A DNA stretch of 64,000 bases from Azorhizobium caulinodans ORS 571 (lineage in GTDB: Bacteria; Pseudomonadota; Alphaproteobacteria; Rhizobiales; Xanthobacteraceae): contig NC_009937.1 of assembly GCF_000010525.1 (NCBI RefSeq), positions 2,733,501 through 2,797,500 of the forward strand, in the 5' to 3' direction. Below, one piece after another: positions 46,489 through 56,122 of the stretch; the first letter of the stretch is position 1, and each line of letters begins with the position of its first letter. The notes under the pieces were generated by a model. It was not told where the DNA came from and did not search any database. It saw only the letters and a list, made by a program, of their open reading frames with translations. The position numbers were made by a program, and so were the translations under genes.

Positions 46489-47211
46489 TCATCCAAAGGC
46501 GGCGAGGAAATCCAGCAAATTATCGCCCAACAGATTCACATGGTCCCGCATGGCCTTGTGGGCCCGCTCCGCATCATGGTCGGCAATCGCCGCAATCACC
46601 TCCGCATGCTCGCGCAGGGTATCCGAGATGCGGGTCGGCATCCGGGTGACACGGCGCCGATAAGCGGCCACCTGATTGCGCAGCCGGCGGGTCTGGTCGG
46701 CTAGGAAGGCGTTCGCCGAAGCCTCATAGAGCGCCTCGTGAAACTCCTGGTTCACGTCGTAGAAAAGGTCGATGTCCTTTAGGGTTGCGACCTGTTCCAG
46801 CTTCTCGTGGATGGCCCTCAGCTTGTCCATCTGGGCCGGCGTGATGCGCCGCGCGGCGAGGCGGGCACACAGCCCCTCCATCTCTGCCATCACCTGAAAC
46901 ATCTCGATCAGCGCATGCGCACCAATTGAGCGCACCACCGCCCCTTGCCGGCCGCGCAGTTCGACCAGACCGCTGGCGGCGAGAAGGCGGAACGCCTCGC
47001 GCACCGGCGTGCGGGAAACCCCATAGCGGGCAGCGATTTCCTGCTCATCGAGACGGCTGCCGGGCTCAAGACGCCCGGCGGCGATGGCGGTCTCAAGCTC
47101 TCCGCGCAGCTTCTCGGCCAGTGTGGGCGCGGCGCTGCGGAGGCCGTCTTGCCCAAAAGGCGCGCACTCCGCGTCATCCTGTGCACGGATACTGCTCATT
47201 CGCGCACTCAT
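46489..47211 (-). CDS. GntR-family regulator, FCD subfamily
   Basis: 240 residues. Winged-helix DNA-binding domain (about 25-90) with LDEQEIAARYGVSRTPVREAFRLLAASGLVEL typical of the family, then an all-helical FCD effector domain with metal-type contacts (NQEFHEALYEASAN; REHAEVIAAIADHDAERAHKAM). FCD effectors are usually carboxylic acids bound through Zn or Ni. ATG at 47211 with GAGGAAGAGA just upstream (a second ATG is 12 nt on). It sits between the two divergent arms and probably represses both until the substrate appears. Confidence 0.92.
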   Translation of the reverse strand: MSARMSSIRAQDDAECAPFGQDGLRSAAPTLAEKLRGELETAIAAGRLEPGSRLDEQEIAARYGVSRTPVREAFRLLAASGLVELRGRQGAVVRSIGAHALIEMFQVMAEMEGLCARLAARRITPAQMDKLRAIHEKLEQVATLKDIDLFYDVNQEFHEALYEASANAFLADQTRRLRNQVAAYRRRVTRMPTRISDTLREHAEVIAAIADHDAERAHKAMRDHVNLLGDNLLDFLAAFG

Positions 47212-47221
47212 TCTCTTCCTC

Positions 47222-47230
47222 GGTATACAT
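47222..47230. promoter_or_regulatory. candidate GntR operator upstream of the regulator
   Basis: GGTATACAT, containing the perfect dyad GTATAC, 11 bp before the gntR start. Shares TATACA with the sites at 46444 and 47424. Confidence 0.4.
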
Positions 47231-47423
47231 AAAGGCGGGTCGCTCACCACCAGTCTCTCCCAACTCGCCACCGCAAGCAAATGTCGGCGCCGCGTAAGGC
47301 CCACATGGCGGGCGCGTTGGCGCCGCCTGCGCCCGGCGCGGTGCTTTCCCTTCCGTTGGCACATCGATTGCTTGGGATGAAGGAAAGCGGCGCGTTTGGC
47401 GTATGCGGAAAGTGCCGCTCATT

Positions 47424-47427
47424 ATAC

Positions 47428-47430
<3 letters not shown>
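47424..47430. promoter_or_regulatory. candidate GntR half-site at the right-arm start
   Basis: TATACAT overlapping the first possible ATG (47428) of the ABC ATPase gene. If it is an operator, the TTG at 47446 is the better translation start. Confidence 0.3.
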
Positions 47431-48317
<887 letters not shown>

Positions 48318-48318
<1 letters not shown>

Positions 48319-49115
48319 TGGATCATCCCATGACCGCGACCGACACCACCGCCGCCTGCCCGGCGCACATGGACCCGAGCGAATGGGACGCCCGCGTCAC
48401 GCTCGCCGCCTGCTACCGCATGGTGGCCAAGCTCGGGCTGGATGATCTCATCTACAACCACATCTCCTGCCGCGTGCCGGGGCATGAGGACCAGTTCCTC
48501 ATCAATCCCTATGGCCTGCTGTTCAGCGAGATGACGGCCTCCAGCCTCGTCAAGATCGACATCGAGGGCCGCAAGCTGCAGGAAACGCCCTATGAGGTGA
48601 ACCTCGCCGCCTTCGTCATCCATGCGGCGCTCCACAAGACAAGCCATGACGCGGTCTGCGTGCTGCACACCCATTCGGATGCCAGCGTCGCGGTGTCCGG
48701 GCAGGAGCAGGGCCTCCTGCCGCTCAGCCAGTTCGCGATGCGCTTCTACAACCGGCAGGCCTTCCACGATTACGAGGGAGTCGCCATCGACCTCGACGAG
48801 CAGCAGCGTCTGGTGCGCGATCTCGGGCCCCACAAGGTCATGCTCATGCGCAACCACGGCATCCTCACCGTCGGCCGCACGCCGGGGGAAGCCTTCATGC
48901 TGCTCTATTATTTCGAGCGTGCCGCCAAGATCCAGCTCGCCATGCAGGCCGCCTGCGCCTCCGGTGTGAAGCTCGTCATGCCCCCGCATGAGGTCTGCGA
49001 GCATGCCGCCCGCCAGTTCTGGGAGCTTAAGGGCGACATTCTCGTGCCCGGCGAGCGCGAATGGCCCGCGCTCATGCGCCAGCTCGACCGCGAAGATCCG
49101 TCCTACCGCCAATAA
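48318..49115 (+). CDS. class II aldolase/adducin family protein
   Basis: 265 residues. Zn-binding histidine pair in VLHTHSD (about residue 115) and a third in LMRNHGILTVG, with YNHISCRVPGHEDQFLINPYG at the N-terminal part (seen as YNHISCRVPG and FLINPYG). Family members are fuculose-phosphate-type aldolases, but some are decarboxylases, for example in vitamin B6 degradation. ATG overlaps the ATPase stop (TGATG); a second ATG lies at 48330. Encoded inside an ABC transporter operon, so it acts on the imported compound or a breakdown product. Confidence 0.88.
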
Positions 49116-49143
49116 CAGCCAACACCTTCCGGAGACGAAGACG

Positions 49144-50196
49144 ATGACTGAACGGGTTGAAAAGACGCGCCGCACAGGTCCGAGCCGCCGGCATGTGATG
49201 GCCGGCCTCGCCGCGGGGCTTGCGATGATGGGCGGGGCCGGCGCCGCTCCCGCCAGGGCCGCCGATCTCACCAAGGCGACGCTGCGCCTCAAGTGGCTAC
49301 CGCAGACCCAGTTCGCCGGCTTCTACGTCGCGGTCGCCAAGGGCTATTACAAGGACGAGGGCATCGACCTCACCATCAATCCCGGCGGCCCGAACCTGCT
49401 GGCCGAGAACCTCGTCGCCACCGGCGCCGATACCTTCGGCCTGTCGGGCGGCCTCGACAGCGTGTTCGCCGCCCGCGACAAGGGCATGCCGGTGGTATGC
49501 ATCGGCATCTCCCACCAGATGACGCCCTTCGTCTTCGTCGCCCGCGCCGACGGGCCGGTGAAGACCATCCAGGACTTCAAAGGCAAGACCGTCACCACGT
49601 GGTTCACGGGCGCCAACCACGTGCTGAACGCCATTCTCGCCAAGAACGGCATCGATCCGGCGCTCGTGACCATCCAGCCGCAGCAGGTGAGCGTCACGCC
49701 CTTCATCGACGGGCAGGTCGATGTGATCACCGCCACGCGCTACAATGAATATTACACGATCAAGACCCGCATGGGCGAAGAGAAGCTGCGCACCTTCGTG
49801 GCCGAGGACAGCGGCATCACCTTCCCGCGTGACACGCTGATCGTTTCGGAGACCACCGCGAAGGAGAAGCCGGAGCTGGTGAAGGCCTTCCTGCGCGCCT
49901 CCATCAAGGGCTGGAAGGACGCCTTCAACGATCCCAAGGGCGCCGTGGATACGGTGATGGCCATCGCCCCGACCCTCGACCGCGCCCATCAGGAATTCCA
50001 GCTCGCCGAGGCCAAGAAGCTGATGGTGGCCGGCAAGGTGCCTGAGAAGGGACTGTTCTGGATCGACATGGATTCCGTGAAGATCACTCAGGACCTGTTC
50101 CTGAACGCCAAGGTCATTTCCAAGCCCGTGGACCTCGGCGCCACCTTCAACACAAGCTTCCTCGAAGCCATTCCGCTGGCCGACCGCAAGCCGTGA
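49144..50196 (+). CDS. ABC transporter substrate-binding protein, NMT1/ThiY-like
   Basis: 350 residues with a Tat-like signal (SRRHVMAGLAAGLAMMGGAG; cleavage near ARAA). The mature start LRLKWLPQTQFAGFYVAVAKGYY followed by IDLTINPGGPNL resembles binding proteins for thiamine-pyrimidine, riboflavin and other N-heterocycles as well as taurine/nitrate types. Later TRYNEYYTIK and SETTAKEKPELVKAFLRA segments fit the same family. It would capture the substrate in the periplasm for the two permeases downstream. A palindromic repeat element separates it from the first permease. Confidence 0.9.
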   Translation: MTERVEKTRRTGPSRRHVMAGLAAGLAMMGGAGAAPARAADLTKATLRLKWLPQTQFAGFYVAVAKGYYKDEGIDLTINPGGPNLLAENLVATGADTFGLSGGLDSVFAARDKGMPVVCIGISHQMTPFVFVARADGPVKTIQDFKGKTVTTWFTGANHVLNAILAKNGIDPALVTIQPQQVSVTPFIDGQVDVITATRYNEYYTIKTRMGEEKLRTFVAEDSGITFPRDTLIVSETTAKEKPELVKAFLRASIKGWKDAFNDPKGAVDTVMAIAPTLDRAHQEFQLAEAKKLMVAGKVPEKGLFWIDMDSVKITQDLFLNAKVISKPVDLGATFNTSFLEAIPLADRKP

Positions 50197-50220
50197 AGAC
50201 GTGAGCGGGGCCACCTTCAA

Positions 50221-50370
50221 AGCCCTCCCCCCTTGCGGGGGAGGGTTGGGAGGGGGGTAGAGCGGGTGCCGCTGGTCCGCCGCCAGTGAATTAGGCTCAA
50301 GCCCGCTAGGGCCTCCATGAGGGAGGGCGTCACCCCCCTCCCCACCCCTCCCCCTCAAGGGGGGAGGGAG
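50221..50370. repeat. GC-rich palindromic intergenic repeat element
   Basis: Two hairpins with identical 9-bp stems (50223-50231 with 50237-50245; 50346-50354 with 50360-50368) bracket a longer imperfect inverted repeat (50245-50258 against 50331-50344, 13 of 14 paired). It looks like a mobile REP/RIME-type element of the kind scattered through Hyphomicrobiales genomes. It lies inside the ABC operon, in the 256-nt gap 50197-50452, which holds no gene. Confidence 0.8.
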
Positions 50371-50452
50371 CAAGTTGAGCCGATGCGGCCCGTCCCTCTT
50401 CTTTTCACCTTCTGCCCCGGCCGTGGCCCCGCCCACCGAAGAATAGGAAGCG

Positions 50453-51265
50453 ATGAGCACTTCCAGCCTCGCCCAGCCGGCCCAGCCGCCGTCGGGCGCC
50501 TCCCTCCGCCTCCTCCTGCCGCTGCTGCGCGCGTTGCGCGGGCTCGCCATTCTCGTCGCCGTCTTCGCGGCCTGGGAGGCGCTGGTCGTCGCCTTCGCCA
50601 TCCGCCCCTATTATCTGCCGCGCCCGACCGTCATCTTCGCCGCCCTCTGGCAGACGCCCGCGCCCTATGTGCAGGGCTTCCTGCGCACGCTCAGCGAGAC
50701 GCTCCTCGGCTTCGTCGCGGGCGGCGTGTTCGGCATCGGCATCGGGCTCCTGTTCTTCCGGGCGCGGGCGCTGCGGGAACTCGTCTTCCCGCTCTTCATC
50801 GTGTCCCAGACCATCCCGGTCATCGCCTTCGGCGCGCTGGTGGTGCTGTGGTTCGGCAATACGCTCCTCGCCAAGGCGGCGATTGCCTTCTATCTCACCT
50901 TCTTCCCGGTGACGGTGAACACCCTGCTGGGGCTCGAAAGCGTTGACCCGCGACAGGAAGCGCTGCTGCGCTCCTTCGGCGCAAGCCCGCTCCAGTTGCT
51001 CACCCGGCTGCAATTTCCCACTGCCCTGCCGCAGATCTTCGTGGCGCTGCGCCTGGCCTCCTCGCTCGCCCTCGTGGGCGCCATCGTCGGTGAATGGTTC
51101 GGCGACACCGTGGGCCTCGGCGTGCTGCTCCTTCAGGGCATGTATACGGAGAATGTCGTGAGCATCTGGGCGACGCTGCTCGTCTCGGCCCTGCTCGGCA
51201 CCGGCTTCTACGCCCTCGTGGCCGCCGCCGAACGGGCCTTCGTCTTCTGGGGGGCTGAGCAATGA
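50453..51265 (+). CDS. ABC transporter permease (BPD type) 1
   Basis: 270 residues, about six membrane segments. The cytoplasmic EAA loop is visible (ESVDPRQEALLRSFGASPLQLLTRLQFPTALP). SsuC/TauC/ThiX-like. Pairs with the next permease, whose start overlaps this stop by 4 nt (ATGA). Confidence 0.92.
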   Translation: MSTSSLAQPAQPPSGASLRLLLPLLRALRGLAILVAVFAAWEALVVAFAIRPYYLPRPTVIFAALWQTPAPYVQGFLRTLSETLLGFVAGGVFGIGIGLLFFRARALRELVFPLFIVSQTIPVIAFGALVVLWFGNTLLAKAAIAFYLTFFPVTVNTLLGLESVDPRQEALLRSFGASPLQLLTRLQFPTALPQIFVALRLASSLALVGAIVGEWFGDTVGLGVLLLQGMYTENVVSIWATLLVSALLGTGFYALVAAAERAFVFWGAEQ

Positions 51266-52038
51266 GCAGTGCTCCGGAGATGGTCGGCACCGCCCGCCCT
51301 CGCAGCCTCACGCTCCAGCGCGGCGTGCTCGGCATCGTGCTGTTCGTACTGGCCTGGGAAGGCATCGCGCGGGGCTTTCACCTGCCGGCCTATACCTTGC
51401 CGGCGGTCAGCGACATCCTCGCCAGCATCTATGCCAAGCGCGCGGTTCTTCTCACCGCAGCCGGCTTCACCCTCACCGAGGCGCTGGTGGGTTATGTGCT
51501 GGGCGCGCTCATCGGCATCGGGCTCGCGATCGTCATCACGCTGATTCCACCCACGCGCGCCGTGCTCCTACCCGCCGCCACCGCCATCAATTCCGTGCCG
51601 GTGGTGGCCTATTCGCCGCTGATCCTGCTGTGGTTCGGCATCGGCATGGGCTCGAAGTTCGTGATGGTGGCGCTGGCGGTGAGCTTCACCGTCTTCCTTT
51701 CCGCCCTTGCCGGCTTCGACCGGGTGGACCGACGCTCGGTCGATCTGCTGCGCAGCTTCGGGGCCGGGCGGCTCGCCATCCTGTGGCGTCTGCGCCTGCC
51801 CACCGCTTTGCCGCTGATCGCCGCCGGCCTGCGGGTGTCCACCGTCCGCTCGCTGATCGTCGCCATCGTCACGGAGATGCTGGGCGCCTATGGGGGCCTC
51901 GGCTGGGTGATCTATCAGGCGGTGCTCCAGATCGACTTCGTGCAGGTGTGGGGCGCCATCTTCGTCGCCTCCGCCGCCAGCCTCGCCTTCTTCGGCCTCA
52001 TCGGCTTTGCCGAAAAGCGCATCATCTTCTGGAAGTGA
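51262..52038 (+). CDS. ABC transporter permease (BPD type) 2
   Basis: 258 residues, about six membrane segments, EAA loop around DRVDRRSVDLLRSFGAGRLAILWRLRLPTALP. Two distinct permeases indicate a heterodimeric channel with the ATPase at 47428. Only 4 nt separate its stop from the monooxygenase start, so import and oxidation are co-expressed. Confidence 0.92.
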   Translation: MSSAPEMVGTARPRSLTLQRGVLGIVLFVLAWEGIARGFHLPAYTLPAVSDILASIYAKRAVLLTAAGFTLTEALVGYVLGALIGIGLAIVITLIPPTRAVLLPAATAINSVPVVAYSPLILLWFGIGMGSKFVMVALAVSFTVFLSALAGFDRVDRRSVDLLRSFGAGRLAILWRLRLPTALPLIAAGLRVSTVRSLIVAIVTEMLGAYGGLGWVIYQAVLQIDFVQVWGAIFVASAASLAFFGLIGFAEKRIIFWK

Positions 52039-52042
52039 AATC

Positions 52043-53347
52043 ATGAAACGGCAGATGCATCTCGGCCTGTTCCTGCTGGGCACGGGCAGCCACATCGCGG
52101 GCTGGCGCATGCCCGGCGCGGTGGACAGCTTCCAGGACATCGAAGCGGTGTGCGAGATCGCCCGAACGGCGGAGCGGGCGAAGTTCGACCTCATTTTCAT
52201 GGGCGACAATCTCAATGCCGATCCCGCCGCCCATCCCTCCTATACGGCGCGCCTCGAACCGCTGACGCTGCTCTCCGCGGTCGCCATGGCAACAGAGCGC
52301 GTCGGCCTCGGCGCCACGGTCTCCACCACCTATTCCGATCCGTTCACGGTCGCCCGCGCGTTCGCTTCCCTCGACCACATCAGCCATGGCCGCGCGGCGT
52401 GGAATGCCGTCACCACCGCTGCGCCCGCCGCCGCCGCGAATTTCGGCACCCAGCATCCCGACCACGCCCGCCGCTATGAGATCGCCGGCGAATTTCTCGA
52501 TACGGTGAAGGGGCTCTGGGACTGCTGGGCGGACGATGCCATCGTCGCCGACCGGGAGAGCGGGCTCTATATCGATCCCGCCAGGGTGAAGCCCCTCGAT
52601 CACGAGGGCGCCTTCTTCAAGGTGAAAGGGCCGGTGAACATCGGCCGGGCGCCGCAGGGCCATCCCATCATCTCGCAGGCGGGCGGCTCCGAACCCGGCC
52701 AGCAACTGGCCGCACGCACCGCCGATCTGGTGTTCGCCGTCGTGCAGGACATTGACGAAGCGCGCGCTGGTTATCAGGCCCTCAAGGCACGCCTCCCCGC
52801 CCTCGGCCGGCGGCCGGAGGACGTCTGCGTGCTTCCGGGCGTGATGCCGGTGGTGGGGCGCACCGACCGGGAGGCCCGCGACAAGCTCAACGCGCTGATG
52901 CGCCATGTGAACGCCAGCAATGCGCTGGGCATGCTGTCCGAGCGCTTCGGCGTGGACATGAGCGCCTACGACCTCGATGGTCCCATCCCCGAATTACCCA
53001 AGGCGGACACCTATCACTCCTTCACCGGCGTGATGCTGGCCAAGGCCCGGCGCGAAAGCATGACGCTTCGCGATCTCTACAATCTGGTCGCTGCTGCACG
53101 CGGGCATTGGGTGTTGTGCGGTTCCGCCGAGAGCGTGGCGGACACGTTGCAGGACTGGTTCGAGACCGGAGCGGCGGACGGCTTCAACGTCATGCCGCCC
53201 TATTTCCACGAGGGGTTCACGGATTTCACCGATCTTGTGGTGCCCCTCCTTCAGGAACGCGGCCTGTTCCGGGCCGATTACGAGGGCACGACGCTGCGCG
53301 ACCACCTCGGCCTGCAGCGTCCCGCCAATCCCAATTTCCCGGCCTGA
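52043..53347 (+). CDS. FMN-dependent LLM-class monooxygenase, NtaA/SnaA/DszA family
   Basis: 434 residues. N-terminal MHLGLFLLGTGSHIAGWR, then FMGDN, LGATVSTTYSDPFTVARAFASLDHISHGRAAWNAVT and the SQAGGSEPGQQLA phosphate-binding region are NtaA-family hallmarks. Such enzymes use FMNH2 from a partner reductase and O2 to cleave C-N or C-S bonds (nitrilotriacetate, sulfone, alkylamine or heterocycle substrates). No flavin reductase gene is adjacent. Last gene of the plus arm, with GGAAGTG before its ATG. Confidence 0.92.
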   Translation: MKRQMHLGLFLLGTGSHIAGWRMPGAVDSFQDIEAVCEIARTAERAKFDLIFMGDNLNADPAAHPSYTARLEPLTLLSAVAMATERVGLGATVSTTYSDPFTVARAFASLDHISHGRAAWNAVTTAAPAAAANFGTQHPDHARRYEIAGEFLDTVKGLWDCWADDAIVADRESGLYIDPARVKPLDHEGAFFKVKGPVNIGRAPQGHPIISQAGGSEPGQQLAARTADLVFAVVQDIDEARAGYQALKARLPALGRRPEDVCVLPGVMPVVGRTDREARDKLNALMRHVNASNALGMLSERFGVDMSAYDLDGPIPELPKADTYHSFTGVMLAKARRESMTLRDLYNLVAAARGHWVLCGSAESVADTLQDWFETGAADGFNVMPPYFHEGFTDFTDLVVPLLQERGLFRADYEGTTLRDHLGLQRPANPNFPA

Positions 53348-53353
53348 GGCGCG

Positions 53354-54133
53354 TCAGGTCATCTCGCCCGCCGGCGGGGCGACGACGGCGAAATAGGCGC
53401 CCTGCGGATCGCGACCCTGCGCGATCCAGGCGCCGCCCGGCACTTCCATGGGCCCGTGAAGCACCTGCCCGCCTTCCGCGGCGATGGTCGCCACCGCCGC
53501 GGCGATGTCGGGCACCTGCGCATAATAGAGCCAGCCGGGCGCCGGCATCTCCGGCGGCTTGTTGAACATGCCGCCGATGGCCCGCCCACCGTGCTCGAAG
53601 AGCTGGTAGGTGCCCATACCCCCCATGTCGATGGGCTCGCCCTTGGTCCAGCCGAACAGCTCCGCATAGAAGGGGAAGACCGCCGGCCAGTCACTGGCGG
53701 CGAGTTCGTGCCACCCCACCGCACCCATACGGTTCGCCGGCGCGGGCGGCGGCGCGTTGCCTTCGTTCCAGTGGATCAGCGACAGCACCGCGCCCTGCGG
53801 ATCGCCGATCACCGCGAAGCGGCCGACGTCGGGAATGTCCGCCGGCGGGGAATGGATGACGCCGCCGGACGCCGACACGCGTGCGGCGGTGGCATCGACA
53901 TCCTCCACCTCCACATAGCCCATCCAGTAGGGACCGATGGCAGCCTTCAGCACGTCTTCCGGCAGCGCCATCATGCCGCCGACATCGACACCGTCCTTCG
54001 ACAGAAGGATGTAGGTCATGCCCGGCATCCCCGCATCTCGCCTCTGCCAGTCAAGCAGGCGACGGTAGAATGCACCGGCGGCCTCCACGTCCGTGGTGCA
54101 GAGCTGGTACCAGCTGAAGTCTCCATGTGGCAT
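53354..54133 (-). CDS. tandem VOC (glyoxalase/bleomycin resistance) domain protein
   Basis: 259 residues: two vicinal-oxygen-chelate modules (about 6-125 and 135-255), each starting with an H/W-x-E-type segment (FSWYQLCTTDVEAAGAFYRR; VGWHELAASDWPAVFPFYAE). Metal-ligand glutamates at the ends (GAVLSLIHWNEG; GAYFAVVAPPAGE) are partly replaced, so catalysis is uncertain. Actinobacterial CFP30B-like proteins share this layout. Convergent with the LLM gene and divergent from the YCII gene, with AAAGGGGAG before its ATG. Confidence 0.88.
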   Translation of the reverse strand: MPHGDFSWYQLCTTDVEAAGAFYRRLLDWQRRDAGMPGMTYILLSKDGVDVGGMMALPEDVLKAAIGPYWMGYVEVEDVDATAARVSASGGVIHSPPADIPDVGRFAVIGDPQGAVLSLIHWNEGNAPPPAPANRMGAVGWHELAASDWPAVFPFYAELFGWTKGEPIDMGGMGTYQLFEHGGRAIGGMFNKPPEMPAPGWLYYAQVPDIAAAVATIAAEGGQVLHGPMEVPGGAWIAQGRDPQGAYFAVVAPPAGEMT

Positions 54134-54316
54134 GTGGCGCTCCCCTTTATTTCAGTGAAACTTGGACTCTGCCGTCTCGTTCTGATCATCTTGGGTCGAC
54201 GACATCGCAGGACTTAAACCAACCTTGCGACATGTGATAGACAAAAGCATCCCACCCTGCGGCTCCGGGAGCCGGCAAAGGTGGAAAAGAAGCGTCCGGA
54301 AAAAAATCGCGGCGCA

Positions 54317-54343
54317 GTGTCGGTTTGCGAGCCGGCCGGACGT
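54317..54343 (+). promoter_or_regulatory. candidate ECF42-type promoter before the YCII/DGPF gene
   Basis: TGTCGG (54317-54322), 17-nt spacer, CGTC (54340-54343), 32 nt before the start. Close to the TGTCGA/CGTC pattern I recall for ECF42 sigma factors. Confidence 0.4.
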
Positions 54344-54374
54344 CCTTGGGGCGCATCATCTAGAGGAGGACAGG

Positions 54375-54812
54375 ATGCGCGTGATGGTTCTGGTGAAGGC
54401 GGACGTGAACAGCGAGCAGGGCGCCCTGCCTCCGGCCAAGCTGCTGGAGGACATGATGGCCTATAATGAGGAACTGGTGAAAGCCGGCATCATGGTCGCG
54501 GGCGAGGGACTGAAGCCGTCCTCGCAAGGGGTGCGCATCCGTTTTTCGGGCGACCAGCGCACCGTGACCGAGGGCCCCTTCGCCGAGACCCGCGAGCTCG
54601 TGGCCGGCTTCTGGATCTGGGAGGTGGAGTCGATGGCGCAGGCCGTGGAATGGGCAAAGCGCTGCCCCAATCCGCAGCTCTCGGATTCCGATCTCGAAAT
54701 CCGCCCCTTCTATGCGCTTTCGGACTTCGGCGAGGTGGTGACCCCGGAGGTGGAAGCGCAAGTGGAGCGCCTCACGGCCGCCATCGAAGGCCAGCACGGC
54801 AAATACATGTGA
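54375..54812 (+). CDS. YCII-related (DGPF-type) protein
   Basis: 145 residues, one YCII domain (ferredoxin-like fold) with MRVMVLVKADVNSEQG at the start and the family motif in the variant TEGPFAETRELVAGFWIWEVES, here EGPF in place of DGPF. Function unknown. Such proteins are regularly encoded next to ECF42 sigma factors, as here. ATG at 54375 with an excellent GAGGAGGA site. The stop overlaps the sigma start (GTGA). Confidence 0.9.
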   Translation: MRVMVLVKADVNSEQGALPPAKLLEDMMAYNEELVKAGIMVAGEGLKPSSQGVRIRFSGDQRTVTEGPFAETRELVAGFWIWEVESMAQAVEWAKRCPNPQLSDSDLEIRPFYALSDFGEVVTPEVEAQVERLTAAIEGQHGKYM

Positions 54813-56122
54813 CGGTGACAGACGACGAGGCCGCACAGGCGAAAGAGCCGCGCCCAAGCCTGCGCCGGGATCGCGCCTCCATGGATGCGGCCTTTCGGGC
54901 CGCGTCCCCCGCCGCCATGGCCGCGCTCTTGCGCGGGCTGGGCACGCTCGACCGTGCGGAAGACGCCTTTCAGGAGGCCTGCCTGCGCGCCCTCACCCAC
55001 TGGCCGGAGCGCGGCTCGCCCCACGATCCGACGTCGTGGCTGGTGAGGGTCGGCCGCAATGCCGGCATCGACCGGCTCCGCCGGCACGCCCGAGAGGCGC
55101 GGCTGCCGACCGAACATCTGGTGCCCGCAACGCCGGACGAGGAAGACCGGCGCGCGGACGCCCTCGACCAGACCGGCCTCGGCGACGATGTGCTGCGCCT
55201 CCTGTTCATCTGTTGCCATCCTGACTTGGCGCCGGCGCATCAGATCGCGCTGGCCCTGCGCGTGGTCTGCGGGCTCAGCGTGCCGGAGATCGCCCGCGTC
55301 TTTCTCATGGGCGAAGCGGCGATGGAACAGCGGATCACCCGCGCCAAGCGCCGGGTGGCGCAGGCCGGCCTTCCCTTCGAGACGCCCGCGCCCCGCGAGC
55401 GGCAGGCGCGCCTGTCCGCCGTCTCGGCCATGGTCTATCTCATCTTCACCGAGGGCCATTCGGCATCCGCGCAGGAAAGCGGCCGCAAGGCGCCCCTCTG
55501 CATGGAAGCCATCAGGCTCGGCCGTCTGCTGGCGACGCTCTTTCCCGAGGAGCCGGAGGTGCTCGGTCTTCTCGCCTTGATGCTGCTCCATGAGGCCCGC
55601 GCGCCGGCCCGCTTCAGCGCCGAGGGCTCCATCATCCTGCTGGAGGATCAGGACCGCAGCCTCTGGAACCCTGTCGCCATCGCCGAGGGCACGGCGCTCA
55701 CCAACCGCGCGTTCCGCATGCACCGGCCCGGCCCCTATCAGCTTCAGGCCGCCATCGCCGCCCTGCATGCCCGCGCGCCGGACGTCGATCGCACGGACTG
55801 GGCGCAGATCGAGCAGCTCTATGGCGTGCTCGCGGACATGGAGCCGACGCCGGTCGTCATCCTTAACCACGCGGTGGCGCTTTCGCGGGCGAAAGGTCCG
55901 GCCGAAGGTCTGGCGCGGATCGTACCGCTGGCGCAGGTGCTGGCCGGCTACTTTCCATATCACGCGGCTCGCGGCCATCTGCTGGAGCGTTCCGGCGCGC
56001 GGGAAGAGGCTTACGCGGCCTATGCCCGAAGCCTAGATCTCGCGCCCAGCGCTGCGGAGGCCGCACAGGTCCGGCTCTATATGGATCGGCTGGCCGCGCC
56101 GACGCCCGTCAGCCCGCAATGA
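54809..56122 (+). CDS. ECF42-like RNA polymerase sigma factor with C-terminal extension (DUF6596)
   Basis: 437 residues. Sigma region 2 (about 25-95; DRAEDAFQEACLRALTHWPERG) and region 4 (about 130-185; LRVVCGLSVPEIARVFLMGEAAMEQRI) are followed by an extension of about 240 residues with SAVSAMVYLIFTEGHSAS, LMLLHEARAPARFS and TPR-like helices. This architecture, and the overlap with a YCII/DGPF gene, identify the ECF42 group, which has no dedicated anti-sigma factor; the extension is thought to control activity. GTG start inferred from the 4-nt overlap. Its last 14 nt overlap the convergent gntR. Confidence 0.9.
   Translation: MTVTDDEAAQAKEPRPSLRRDRASMDAAFRAASPAAMAALLRGLGTLDRAEDAFQEACLRALTHWPERGSPHDPTSWLVRVGRNAGIDRLRRHAREARLPTEHLVPATPDEEDRRADALDQTGLGDDVLRLLFICCHPDLAPAHQIALALRVVCGLSVPEIARVFLMGEAAMEQRITRAKRRVAQAGLPFETPAPRERQARLSAVSAMVYLIFTEGHSASAQESGRKAPLCMEAIRLGRLLATLFPEEPEVLGLLALMLLHEARAPARFSAEGSIILLEDQDRSLWNPVAIAEGTALTNRAFRMHRPGPYQLQAAIAALHARAPDVDRTDWAQIEQLYGVLADMEPTPVVILNHAVALSRAKGPAEGLARIVPLAQVLAGYFPYHAARGHLLERSGAREEAYAAYARSLDLAPSAAEAAQVRLYMDRLAAPTPVSPQ

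Noticed and set aside
50221..50370. Possible CRISPR-like repeat
   Set aside because: Only two hairpin copies in inverted arrangement and no regular spacers; it fits a palindromic REP-type element.
53354..54133. VOC gene as part of the GntR catabolic locus
   Set aside because: It is convergent to the LLM gene, on the opposite strand and without the candidate operator, so it more likely belongs with the ECF42 unit or stands alone.
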